From: Pyrinomonas methylaliphatogenes
Lineage (GTDB): Bacteria; Acidobacteriota; Blastocatellia; Pyrinomonadales; Pyrinomonadaceae
Direction: 5' to 3'
Assembly (NCBI RefSeq): GCF_000820845.2
Contig: NZ_CBXV010000007.1
Span: 124,082 to 188,081, forward strand
DNA: 64,000 nucleotides
Part shown: one piece after another, positions 24,510-32,248 of the stretch
Numbering within the stretch: the stretch's first letter is position 1
Layout of the letters: each line of letters opens with the position of its first letter
Position numbers and translations under genes: made by a program
The notes under the pieces: generated by a model
Databases searched by the model: none
The model's input: only the letters and a program-made list of their open reading frames with translations
What the model was told of the DNA's origin: nothing

Positions 24510-24698
24510 ATGAAGAGTGACATTCAACCCTTCACCAGGATTCTTTGGGTCTGGGTGGGAGCTTTTATTGGATGGTTGTTAGGGGTCGGCTTTGACGGAA
24601 GCGCAGAAAAGATGCGGGATGTTATCTTCTTCATCAAACTCGCGTTACTTGCATGCATTCTGAATTATCTTTTCATAAGGTATAAAGGAAAGAGTTGA
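24510..24698 (+). CDS. 62-residue two-helix membrane protein
   Basis: ATG 24510 is preceded by AAGGAGG. The product has TM helices at about 11-29 (ILWVWVGAFIGWLLGVG) and 40-57 (FIKLALLACILNYLF) and a Lys-rich end. The leader shares CCTCACCTAGC with the Rhs gene leader, suggesting duplicated upstream DNA. Function is unknown; it sits among putative immunity genes. Confidence 0.5.
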   Translation: MKSDIQPFTRILWVWVGAFIGWLLGVGFDGSAEKMRDVIFFIKLALLACILNYLFIRYKGKS

Positions 24699-24862
24699 AT
24701 GGTTCAGGCTTGCTATTGTTTTAGAAACATCGAACTTTAGCTCTTACGCGCTACTGGATAAGGATCAGTCGTGTATAAATCGGAGTCTGGGAAATTAGGC
24801 GGCATGAACGCCTATGACAGATAAAGAGAAGCCATCTTAAAAAAACACGGGGTAGTTGCTAA

Positions 24863-24976
24863 GTGATCGGAAAAACCAAGGAGATTGTCTGCCCTGATGG
24901 CGTTGAGGTGGTTATTACGAGGTTAGGAAATAAGATCCCTCGTCTACTGAAGCATAACGATCAAACACATCGGTGA
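24863..24976 (+). CDS. 37-residue frame, doubtful
   Basis: A GTG-started frame codes for a short basic peptide (KEIVCPDGVEVVITRLGNK in the middle). It may be a remnant of a larger soluble protein. No ribosome site is evident. It is listed because its composition is protein-like, unlike nearby debris. Confidence 0.2.
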   Translation: MIGKTKEIVCPDGVEVVITRLGNKIPRLLKHNDQTHR

Positions 24977-25000
24977 GATAGAATAAAAAGGAGCGTAATT

Positions 25001-25258
25001 ATGAAGGATTGGATTATTTTCAACACCCTATCCATCAGAACTCTTCTGGGAATGACAGTTATCTTTTGGTTGGCGATGTTGGTGTTGATTAGTTTGCGTG
25101 GGAGAGAGCATAAATGGTTGAAGCGATTTTTGATCATCTTGTTATTCTTCAATTGGTTATCAGTAATGATTTCCCCCACGCTGCTCGGTGACAAGATCTT
25201 TGCTACGCTTCTACTGCTTACAACGATCATATTTGCAAAGCGCAGAGCTGAAGTTTGA
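25001..25258 (+). CDS. 85-residue membrane protein
   Basis: ATG 25001 follows AAGGAGCG at a good distance. Three hydrophobic segments are visible: LLGMTVIFWLAMLVLISL, FLIILLFFNWLSVMI and FATLLLLTTIIFA. Basic residues between the first two would favour cytoplasmic placement. The family is unknown. It is another small membrane protein of the Rhs-associated array. Confidence 0.5.
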   Translation: MKDWIIFNTLSIRTLLGMTVIFWLAMLVLISLRGREHKWLKRFLIILLFFNWLSVMISPTLLGDKIFATLLLLTTIIFAKRRAEV

Positions 25259-25350
25259 AAGTCATTTCTTTAGTCGTTAGGCATCGATGGGGCACCGTGT
25301 GCCTCGCTCTATAGACGGAAGCGATCGATGTGACATAGGAGACGACAGAG

Positions 25351-25702
25351 ATGGCTACAACATAGATCTTGCTACTCATCATCGGTACGGGTGAACTAAT
25401 ATGGGCTTTTCACATACGGGCCAAAGAAAAAGAACAAACTTAAAAGGGCTACCAAGGCGATATTGATGCTCACAAAGGGGCTGCAAGCCAGTTTCCTTGT
25501 TTTGTTCGCTTCGTTGCCGCAGGCTTCTATCCTAGGTAGCTTCGGGAAACCTCTATCGGCTTTTGATATGCAAGATCCGCAGAGGTTGTTGGAATATCTC
25601 CAATTGTACAACGAGTCGTTGGTTCAAACCATCAACGTAATGCGCATTTTGATCATTCTGCTGTTGTTCGGACTTGGAGGAGTGCTCGGTATATGCTACT
25701 GA
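25351..25702 (+). pseudogene. Decayed paralogue of immunity protein B
   Basis: Reading from ATG 25351 gives MATT, a TAG stop, then ILLLIIGTGELIWAFHIRAK. After a one-base frame change it continues KLKRATKAILMLTKGLQASF, ASLPQASILGSFGKP and MQDPQRLLEYLQLYN, and ends in a final TM segment with a stop at 25702. These parts align in order with protein B (23175-23582), including SLP, FGK and DPQRL. One nonsense codon and one frameshift have therefore disabled a second copy. An ATG at 25466 could still express the C-terminal two thirds, but nothing supports that. Confidence 0.65.
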
Positions 25703-25822
25703 GCGCTCAGAGATATGCAAGTCGTTCTGAAGGATGAGGCAGTGGAAAAGAAAACAGGTTGAGAGCGTCTCGACTAGACTGTCTCAAAAGATGCATGTCT
25801 CAATCAGATCCTCAGACTTGCG

Positions 25823-26014
25823 ATGCTAGATAGAATTCCGGCTACAGTTTACAATTGCACGGACCCATTCGGCTGGGGCTTTGGTGGCGGCAGTTGGTGG
25901 GGAAGCGGCATCGGCGGCTACTTGGGCGATCCATTCGCGGAAGGGCCCTGTGAGACTAGAGAGCAGTGTAGGAAGAGAGTTCTTCGAGGGAAGCGCAGCA
26001 GGCGCTGTTTATGA
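25823..26014 (+). pseudogene. Truncated orphan Rhs tip 3
   Basis: The frame carries only the second half of the seam (YNCTDPFGWGFGGGSWWG and CETREQCRKR) and then ends after a short basic tail. In another frame, 26007-26030 again encodes VYDCADPF, a further copy of the seam core. This is the decayed tail of the array: seam preserved, tip lost. Confidence 0.65.
25861..25969 (+). repeat. Rhs tip seam, copy 3
   Basis: The segment is almost identical to the 3' two thirds of copy 2, including the WWGSGIGGY block. The upstream part of the seam is missing. Confidence 0.85.
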
Positions 26015-26291
26015 TTGCGCTGATCCGTTCTTCCTTGGGCGGTGCCGCGCTTGAGTGAGGTGGGGGAACCGATCGCGAATTGGTTTACGCCATATTCAGC
26101 CGTGACATGACAACTAAGAATGCTGACACGCGCTTAACTGAAAGAGGGTTGACGTGAAGAGACGTGGCTGTTGAAAGACGGATGCGCGAACCAGGCGACG
26201 ACTCATCGATAGTAGAACCTAGAAGGCTTGAAGGGCTTTTCAAGAGACGCTTCGGCTGACGTTATCGTTGAAATGCTCGCAATGTTTACGT

Positions 26292-26389
26292 TATTTTGCT
26301 GATCGACGGTATGAGCTGAAACGCGGCGTCTACGATCGCAAGCTGTTGCGCCGTCTACTATTTTGCTGATCGACGGTATAGACTGAAAC
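26292..26389. CRISPR. Two-repeat CRISPR-like remnant
   Basis: A 31-base repeat starting TATTTTGCTGATCGACGGTA and ending CTGAAAC lies at 26292-26322 and 26359-26389, differing at two positions. The single spacer is 36 bases (26323-26358). Repeat length, spacer length and the GAAAC end fit CRISPR repeats. There are no cas genes in the window, and neighbouring sequence holds no further clear repeat, so this would be a relic or an isolated mini-array. Confidence 0.55.
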
Positions 26390-26410
26390 CCTAGATAGTT
26401 GGGGGCGACT

Positions 26411-26992
26411 ATGTCACGTCTCTTTCGATTTGGAGCGAAAGTTTTCAATATCAACTTCTGGAGTTTCCTTTTGGGCATCTGCGTAGGCGTGACGCTTTGC
26501 GTCGTCGGTTTCCTCAGCCTAGCTATTCTGGGCATGTTGTTGGCCGTTTACGCGCCGGGGCGGATTGCGCCTCCGACGGTGAGCAAGGTGACGCCGAGTC
26601 ATGATTCCTATCCGCCGCCCCGCTTGCCTATGATAAGGCGAGCTGACTACAGCTGGAAGGTCAGTTCGCTAGATGGGCGTGAGCTGGATTTAGCCGGATT
26701 TCGAGGTAAGGTCATTTTTCTCAACGTATGGGCGACGTGGTGTCCGCCTTGTGTCAATGAGATGCCGAGCATCGAGCGTTTGTACGAGCAGGTGAAGGAT
26801 GAAGGGATTGTTTTCATCTGCGCTTCTGCGGAGGATCGGGAAACGGTCCGTCGTTTCGTTTAGGAGCACGGTTACAAGCTGCCAATCTACACTTTCGCGG
26901 GGGAGCCGCCGGAAGTTTTTCGCGCCGAAGCAGTACCAACGACGTTCATCATCGCGCCAGATGGGACGATCAATCATGCGTTGAATTCCTAA
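26411..26992 (+). pseudogene. TlpA/ResA-like membrane thioredoxin with in-frame amber stop
   Basis: The frame opens with a TM segment (FLLGICVGVTLCVVGFLSLA). A thioredoxin-like domain follows: GRELDLAGFRGKVIFLNVWA, then ATWCPPCVNEMPSIERLY with the CxxC active site. At 26861-26863 a TAG interrupts RRFV and EHGYKLPIY. The same frame then continues through AVPTTFIIAPDGTI, with the cis-Pro, to a TAA at 26990. The end is also shorter than usual. It looks like a periplasm-facing thiol reductase inactivated by one nonsense change, unless the base is a sequence error. Confidence 0.75.
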
Positions 26993-27184
26993 CAAGGCTT
27001 TTGACTGAAGGTGGCGAGAAACACTAGGGTTCTGTTATTAACGATATCTTGTTCGTTCCCAGGCATTGTCACCTAAGGTTAGGGCATCCAGCGCTCTTGA
27101 TTGTTAACAATATCAGGCTCGCTCGTCTTATTGCTCTCTATGAAGTTACGCAGCGAGGCGGGAATGTCCATAAGGGCGCGGGTA
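26993..27184. other. Gene-free stretch before riboswitch 2
   Basis: No gene is seen. It is AT-richer than the flanks and contains near-repeats of TAACGATATC / TAACAATATC at about 27037 and 27106. Confidence 0.3.
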
Positions 27185-27214
27185 TTGACACGTTCACCAG
27201 TGACGCGAAATAAT
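27185..27214 (+). promoter_or_regulatory. Promoter of the antiporter operon
   Basis: TTGACA (27185-27190), an 18-base spacer and AATAAT (27209-27214) lie just upstream of the second fluoride aptamer. Confidence 0.7.
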
Positions 27215-27225
27215 AATCGCGAAAA

Positions 27226-27276
27226 GGCGATGGAGTTCGCCTAAGAAGCGTCCAAGAATTTGGACTGATGACTCCT
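27226..27276 (+). ncRNA. Fluoride riboswitch 2
   Basis: The aptamer has GGCGATGGAGTTCGCC, identical to riboswitch 1, then TAAGAA, a P3 hairpin (GTCCAA pairing with TTTGGAC) and TGATGACTCCT. The joining segment departs slightly from TAACC. It lies between promoter and terminator, ahead of an antiporter gene, a known target class for this riboswitch. Confidence 0.88.
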
Positions 27277-27309
27277 GCATCGTGAAAGCGGTGTGGGAGT
27301 TTTTATTTT
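27271..27309 (+). terminator. Intrinsic terminator of riboswitch 2
   Basis: ACTCCTGCATCG (27271-27282) pairs along its whole length, with G-U wobbles, to CGGTGTGGGAGT (27289-27300) and is followed by TTTTATTTT. The ACTCC arm belongs to the aptamer as well, giving the on/off switch. Confidence 0.88.
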
Positions 27310-27341
27310 GGGCCAGATGTCGATCGCAGGAGGTCTAGAAT

Positions 27342-28544
27342 ATGGCTCAAGTATGGTTTCTCGCCTCCATTTGGGTTGGGCTGGCTTTGATTGCCGTACT
27401 GCTTGCCATAAAGCTACGCATTTCGACGGCGCTTTCTGAAATCATCGTCGGCACGGTCGCACAGCTCGTCATCGGAGCGACGATCGGCGCGACCTTTCTT
27501 GGCGCGCAGCAACCGTGGATCACTTTTCTCGCTGGCGCGGGGGCCATCGTGCTGACGTTTTTGGCCGGAGCGGAATTGGATCCCGAAGTCATCACTTCGC
27601 GTTGGAAGGAGACGGCGATCATCGGGCTGGCGGGTTTCTTCGCTCCCTTTCTCGGGTGCGCAGCCATCGCGCGCTATCTCCTTCACTGGCCCACGAGGCC
27701 TTCATGGTTGGTCGGAGTCGCCCTCTCGACGACTTCCGTGGCCGTCGTTTATGCCGTCATGTTAGAGCTCGGATTGAATCACACTTCATTTGGCAAGACC
27801 ATCCTCGCGGCTTGTTTCGTGAACGATCTGGGCACGGTCATCGCGCTCGGTCTGATCTTCGCGCCATTCACGCTGAGGACAGCGATCTTTGTCATCATCT
27901 CCATCATCGTCTTCGCGATTTTGCCGTGGCTGACGCCGCGTTTCTTCCGCCGCTACAGCAATCGAGTTTCGGAGCTCGAGGCGAAATATCTGCTCTTTCT
28001 CCTCTTCGGCATGGGCGGATTAGCGGCGTGGGCGGAGAGCGAAGCGGTTCTACCGGCCTATCTGATCGGGATGGTGTTGGCGGGCACGGTAGGCAAGGAC
28101 CATGTTTTGATACGACGATTGCGGACTTTGACCTTCGGTCTATTGACGCCTTTCTACTTCATTCGCGCTGGTTCTTTCGTGTCGATCCCCGCCCTGCTCA
28201 GCGCGCCACTTACATTCATCATCCTGTTTCTGGCGAAATCTCTGACGAAGTTCATCGGAGTGTTTCCCACAACGAAGATCTATCGCTACGGTAAGGAGGA
28301 AGGGATTTACACGACGCTTCTGATGTCAACGGGACTGACTTTCGGAACGATCTCCGCGCTTTTCGGTCTTTCGCATGGCATCATAGATCAAGCGCAATAC
28401 TCCTACATCGTGGCGACGGTGATCGCCAGCGCTGTCGTGCCGACCATGATCGGCAACGCTTTCTTCCTTCCGAGACATCTTCTGCCGACGATGTCGGAAT
28501 CGGAGCGCGAACCGGAAGTCGTCGGTTCATCAACCACGCTTTGA
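27342..28544 (+). CDS. CPA2-type cation/proton antiporter under fluoride control
   Basis: This membrane protein of 400 residues has about 12 hydrophobic segments and no C-terminal nucleotide-binding domain. FLAGAELDPEVI (TM3-4) and LAACFVNDLGTVIALGLIF (TM5 with an Asn-Asp pair) are the ion-binding core motifs; GLTFGTISALFGLSHGIID lies near the C-terminus. Asn-Asp rather than Asp-Asp is usually linked to electroneutral exchange. AGGAGG precedes ATG 27342 and a fluoride riboswitch-terminator controls the leader. Antiporters are a recognised class in fluoride regulons, perhaps to restore internal pH or cation balance after HF entry. Stop and next gene are 11 bases apart. Confidence 0.9.
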   Translation: MAQVWFLASIWVGLALIAVLLAIKLRISTALSEIIVGTVAQLVIGATIGATFLGAQQPWITFLAGAGAIVLTFLAGAELDPEVITSRWKETAIIGLAGFFAPFLGCAAIARYLLHWPTRPSWLVGVALSTTSVAVVYAVMLELGLNHTSFGKTILAACFVNDLGTVIALGLIFAPFTLRTAIFVIISIIVFAILPWLTPRFFRRYSNRVSELEAKYLLFLLFGMGGLAAWAESEAVLPAYLIGMVLAGTVGKDHVLIRRLRTLTFGLLTPFYFIRAGSFVSIPALLSAPLTFIILFLAKSLTKFIGVFPTTKIYRYGKEEGIYTTLLMSTGLTFGTISALFGLSHGIIDQAQYSYIVATVIASAVVPTMIGNAFFLPRHLLPTMSESEREPEVVGSSTTL

Positions 28545-28555
28545 GGAGGTGCGAG

Positions 28556-28972
28556 ATGTTACAGCGAATTCTTGTCGCCTTTGATGGTTCGGAGCAATCA
28601 CGCAAAGCTTTCGATCTCGGGCTTGAGATCGCTGACAGGTTTCGGGCGAAGCTGCTGGTCGTCAGCGTCATTCAACTGCCTGAGCCAGCCACCTCAGTCG
28701 AGATCGCCGAGTTGCTGGATCGTGAACAAGAGCATCTGTTAGGCGAGATGGCCCATTTGCGGAAGCGAGCTGAAGAGTTCGGCATCGAGCTCGAAACGCA
28801 TATCGCTGCAGGGCACCCGGCTGAACAGATCATTCGCTATGCCGAAGATTGTCGGGCTGACATGATCATCATGGGACGACGCGGAAGGACGCGCGTTACG
28901 CGATGGATCTTAGGTTCGATTTCTGAAAGAGTTTTACGTTACGCGCATTGCCCTGTAACCGTCATCAAATAG
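28556..28972 (+). CDS. UspA-type universal stress protein
   Basis: This is a single Usp domain of 138 residues. It opens with LQRILVAFDGSEQSRKAFDL. The ATP-binding signature is MGRRGRTRVTRWILGSIS (GxxGx9GS), and it ends HCPVTVIK. GAGGAGG lies six bases before ATG 28556; the TTG at 28541 overlaps the antiporter stop and is less likely. Co-transcription with the antiporter puts it under fluoride control. Usp proteins are cytosolic ATP-binding stress factors, and pairing with a transporter is common. Confidence 0.92.
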   Translation: MLQRILVAFDGSEQSRKAFDLGLEIADRFRAKLLVVSVIQLPEPATSVEIAELLDREQEHLLGEMAHLRKRAEEFGIELETHIAAGHPAEQIIRYAEDCRADMIIMGRRGRTRVTRWILGSISERVLRYAHCPVTVIK

Positions 28973-29022
28973 AGAGCAAGATCGCGCCGCATGGGGAACG
29001 ATCGGGGGCGAAGGAATATGGA

Positions 29023-29052
29023 TTGCGTCGCTCGGATCGAGCGATTTAAAAT
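29023..29052 (+). promoter_or_regulatory. Promoter of the VWA operon
   Basis: TTGCGT (29023-29028), an 18-base spacer and TAAAAT (29047-29052) lie upstream of the third aptamer. Confidence 0.55.
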
Positions 29053-29068
29053 GAAGGTAAAAGTTCAG

Positions 29069-29117
29069 GGTGATGGAGTCCACCATCAACCACTGCGATC
29101 GGCAGTTGATGACTCCT
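29069..29117 (+). ncRNA. Fluoride riboswitch 3
   Basis: GGTGATGGAGTCCACC (P2 with compensating GGTG/CACC changes) is followed by ATCAACC, a P3 hairpin (ACTGC pairing with GCAGT) and TGATGACTCCT. The arrangement is the same as in riboswitches 1 and 2. Paired-base changes that keep the helix argue for a functional RNA rather than a recent copy. Confidence 0.88.
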
Positions 29118-29160
29118 ATTTCGAAGCTTAACTGGGTTTCGGAAAGGAGTTCTTCTTTTG
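29112..29160 (+). terminator. Terminator / ribosome-site hairpin of riboswitch 3
   Basis: ACTCCT plus TTTCGAA (after one bulged A) pairs with TTCGGAA plus AGGAGT (29138-29150), then TCTTCTTTT. The 3' arm is also the AAGGAG ribosome site of the next gene, so the hairpin could block transcription and translation together. Confidence 0.75.
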
Positions 29161-32100
29161 CGTCAATCGGAAAGAGCACAAAGACTCGATCCTCCGCGCG
29201 AAACTGTTCCGCCTCAGAACTTCGCTGTGAAAGAGTGGTTCGCGCACATCGCCGCCAAACGTGAGCGGATAGAATGTTGGCAACGTGCAGCGTGCGGTTG
29301 GTCGCAGATTTCATTCCATTCGTTCGATTCGGCCTTGGATTTCCTCCGCGCTTTTCGGCGCATCTTGCTCCGGCTCAATCCGGCAGATTCCATCCGTTGG
29401 ATTGACTGTAGCGTCAGACTAGCGCGTGTCGATGCCTCGTTGGCCGCGGAATTCTTCCGCATGGGCACGGACGTCATCCTTCACGCGCCATCTTCGCTGC
29501 GTTCTCACCTTCTCGCGCTATGCATCAACGTGACGCAGATCTATGGCCGCGATGCGATGCTCGATTGCCTGCGCGCGGCCATGGCCATTACGGAAGGGTC
29601 GAGCGATCAGGATGTGAGTGCGCGATTGATCGAAGTGGCGCTCAAACTCAGCTACGGGTCGCTCGGCTACTGTTGCGCGTTCCTGCAACAGGCAACGAGA
29701 ACTATTCGGCAATGGGAGGCGAAAGGTGAAGCTCACAAAAGCTTCTCGCTTCATTTGCTCGACTTCGTCGGGCGATTGCCAGTAAAGCTCGCCGTGGATC
29801 TGTTTGAGGCTTCCTTACCATTGCTCGAGCGTGCGGAGACTGGAAGCCCGCTCGCGGTGACGCTCGGCGAACGGTTGATACAACACACGGAAAGATTCAT
29901 CGCCGTTGATGATGACGGTGCGGTTCGCTTCTTCATCTGTGGCGCGAAGCTTGCTCGGCTCGAAGATGTAACTTTGATCGATAAGTGGGCGGCGCTTTGC
30001 GATCGATTCGCCAATGTCGAAGGCGCGGCTTTCCACAATTTCACGACGCTGGCTGAAGGAGCGACCGAAAACTTAGTTGCGCTCGCTTTGACGCATGGTA
30101 GCGAGGGGAAGGCGGCGGTTATGGCTGCGCTCGACAGCGCCCAGCTTGTCGCCGAGCGCAGCATAGTTGCGGCGAGCAAGTGTTACGAGATGAGTTCGGC
30201 TTTGCTCGCGCGGCTGTCAATTGACGCTTATCGTGATTGGGTGAAGCGCGGACTCGCCTCATTTGCCGAAAGCAACAAGCTCATCGCTTATTTCGCTGCG
30301 GAATCGCGCGCCAGTCAGAAGGCGATCGCCGAGACCTCCGATACGTTACGGTTAGAAGATGTGCTGCCTGTGCTCAAGCGGTATATCAGTATGTTAACCG
30401 GAAAAGAACTCCCTCTCATTGCGAGACCGCAGAAGTGCGATTTGCTCGAACCGGAGTCGGATGAAACGATCGGTTTGCCACCGACAATCGTCGGCTTAGG
30501 GAGCGCAGAAGAGCGATTTAGATACTACAAGGTGCTCGCCGCGCAGCGAGCTGGCCAGATCGAATTCGGCACCCATGAGATGGAAACGGAGCGGTTGCGC
30601 GCGCTTGGTTTGGAACTGTGCCGTAGATTCGCTCATCGCCCGCCTGCTTCTTTGAATGGTGAGACGGATTGGCGCACGCTCATCAATATCTTTCCGCAAA
30701 CAGCGCTTGCGCGGCGCCTCTTCATAATCCTCGAGAATGCACGCATCGAGCATCTCCTGCGTGTGCGCTATCGCGGGTTGCGTCGTGATTTGGATTGGGC
30801 ACAAACGCTTCCGAAGCGTGCACGTCCGCTGGACCAATACATTTTGAAATATGAGCCGTTTCTCGAACTGCTTTTCGTCGAGGCGCTCGGCTCGGGAGCG
30901 AGAGGCGTTCTCGATGAAGAGAAGCGCGCATGGACGGAGAAAGTAAGGGCAGTGCTAGCCGCTTATGTGCGCAAGGATGGGGCGAACGTCGCCGACACGA
31001 TCCGCGCTTGCTTGGAGCTTTACGAATATCTCGATCCCGAAGATCCAGAAAATGCTCTGCACTGGGAGAACGAGCGGCGTCGAGACGTATCGCCGAGGTC
31101 CGAAAAAGGGAAGGGAATGGAAGATGTAGAAGGACAAGATGGCATCGGAGAAATGCTGAGATTTGAAGGTCGGAGAGGAGATGCTGGGCAGATTCGCGCA
31201 CGACCGTTAGCTCAGGCTGCTTGGGGCGCACCAGCCACAGACTTGCAGGTCGGCGCTGCGATGGGAGGCGTCGCTCAGCCGCTCGACGATGTGCGTTTGC
31301 CTAACGCCTTTTACTACGACGAATGGGATGCGCGTATTGGCGATTACCGCCCACGTTGGTGTCGTGTGATCGAGCGCGAATGGCGAGCGGATGACCGCAA
31401 TTTCGTGAAGCGCGCGCGTGCCGAGTACGCGGGATTAATCAAACAAGTGCGCAACCGTTTTCAACTCCTACGGCCCGTCGGGTTAAGGCGCGTGCGCGGG
31501 CAGGTTGATGGAGACGAGATCGATCTTGAAGCGGCGATTGAATATGTCGTCGACCATCGCGCGCATCGCACCCCATCGGATCGAATCTATGTCGAACGGC
31601 AGCGCCGCGAACGCGAAACGGCGGTCTGTTTCCTCCTCGATATGTCCGGTTCGACGAGCGCGCGCATCGCGGCAAACAAGCGCGTACTCGACGTGGAGAA
31701 GGAGGCTTTGCTGCTGATGAGCGAAGCGCTCGAGGCACTCGGCGACGCTTATGCCATCTACGGCTTTTCGAGCAATGGGCGGACTAGCATCTCCTTTTAC
31801 CGGTTCAAGGATTTCGATGAGCCCTACAGTGAATTGATAGCCGATCGCATTGGCGGAGCGAAGTGGCTAGCCAACACGCGGCTCGGCGCTGCGATTCGGC
31901 ATGCGACGCGGCGATTAAACGAACAATCTGTGGCGACGCGTTTGCTCATCATTTTGAGCGACGCGCAGCCGACCGATGACGAATATAGCGATGCGCACTA
32001 CGCGCGCGAAGATACGCGCGTCGCTTTGACGGAGGCACGTGCTAGCGGCGTCTTCCCTTTTTGCATCGCCTTTGATCTCAGGGGCGATACGCAACTTGAT

Positions 32101-32196
32101 GAAATGTTCGGAAGGAACGGTTACTCGATCATTCAAGATACCCTTCGGTTGCCGGAGAAGATGCCGGATATTTATCGTCGTTTGACAACGCGATGA
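29158..32196 (+). CDS. NorD/CbbO-like large VWA-domain protein in a fluoride operon
   Basis: TTG 29158 is set by AAGGAG eight bases upstream; the product has 1012 residues. About 650 helical residues resemble the N-terminal part of NorD/CbbO-type proteins, including LIARPQKCDLL and the His/Arg-rich middle. A variable acidic linker comes near 640-690. A C-terminal VWA domain carries the MIDAS: FLLDMSGSTSARIAANK near 825-841, the Thr in ANTRLGAAIRHA near 905, and LSDAQPTDDEY near 935. NorD-type proteins normally work with a MoxR/NorQ AAA+ ATPase in metallo-enzyme activation. No such ATPase is in the window. Fluoride-riboswitch control is unexpected, and the client is unknown. Confidence 0.82.
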   Translation: MRQSERAQRLDPPRETVPPQNFAVKEWFAHIAAKRERIECWQRAACGWSQISFHSFDSALDFLRAFRRILLRLNPADSIRWIDCSVRLARVDASLAAEFFRMGTDVILHAPSSLRSHLLALCINVTQIYGRDAMLDCLRAAMAITEGSSDQDVSARLIEVALKLSYGSLGYCCAFLQQATRTIRQWEAKGEAHKSFSLHLLDFVGRLPVKLAVDLFEASLPLLERAETGSPLAVTLGERLIQHTERFIAVDDDGAVRFFICGAKLARLEDVTLIDKWAALCDRFANVEGAAFHNFTTLAEGATENLVALALTHGSEGKAAVMAALDSAQLVAERSIVAASKCYEMSSALLARLSIDAYRDWVKRGLASFAESNKLIAYFAAESRASQKAIAETSDTLRLEDVLPVLKRYISMLTGKELPLIARPQKCDLLEPESDETIGLPPTIVGLGSAEERFRYYKVLAAQRAGQIEFGTHEMETERLRALGLELCRRFAHRPPASLNGETDWRTLINIFPQTALARRLFIILENARIEHLLRVRYRGLRRDLDWAQTLPKRARPLDQYILKYEPFLELLFVEALGSGARGVLDEEKRAWTEKVRAVLAAYVRKDGANVADTIRACLELYEYLDPEDPENALHWENERRRDVSPRSEKGKGMEDVEGQDGIGEMLRFEGRRGDAGQIRARPLAQAAWGAPATDLQVGAAMGGVAQPLDDVRLPNAFYYDEWDARIGDYRPRWCRVIEREWRADDRNFVKRARAEYAGLIKQVRNRFQLLRPVGLRRVRGQVDGDEIDLEAAIEYVVDHRAHRTPSDRIYVERQRRERETAVCFLLDMSGSTSARIAANKRVLDVEKEALLLMSEALEALGDAYAIYGFSSNGRTSISFYRFKDFDEPYSELIADRIGGAKWLANTRLGAAIRHATRRLNEQSVATRLLIILSDAQPTDDEYSDAHYAREDTRVALTEARASGVFPFCIAFDLRGDTQLDEMFGRNGYSIIQDTLRLPEKMPDIYRRLTTR

Positions 32197-32248
32197 AATC
32201 GAGAGGATTGAGCAAGGTCGCACACGCCGCGGTCTCCGAGGGAAGCTG

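Noticed and set aside
26000-27340. cas genes near the CRISPR-like repeats
   Set aside because: Both strands were read for Cas1, Cas2, Cas3 or Cas9 motifs and none was seen.
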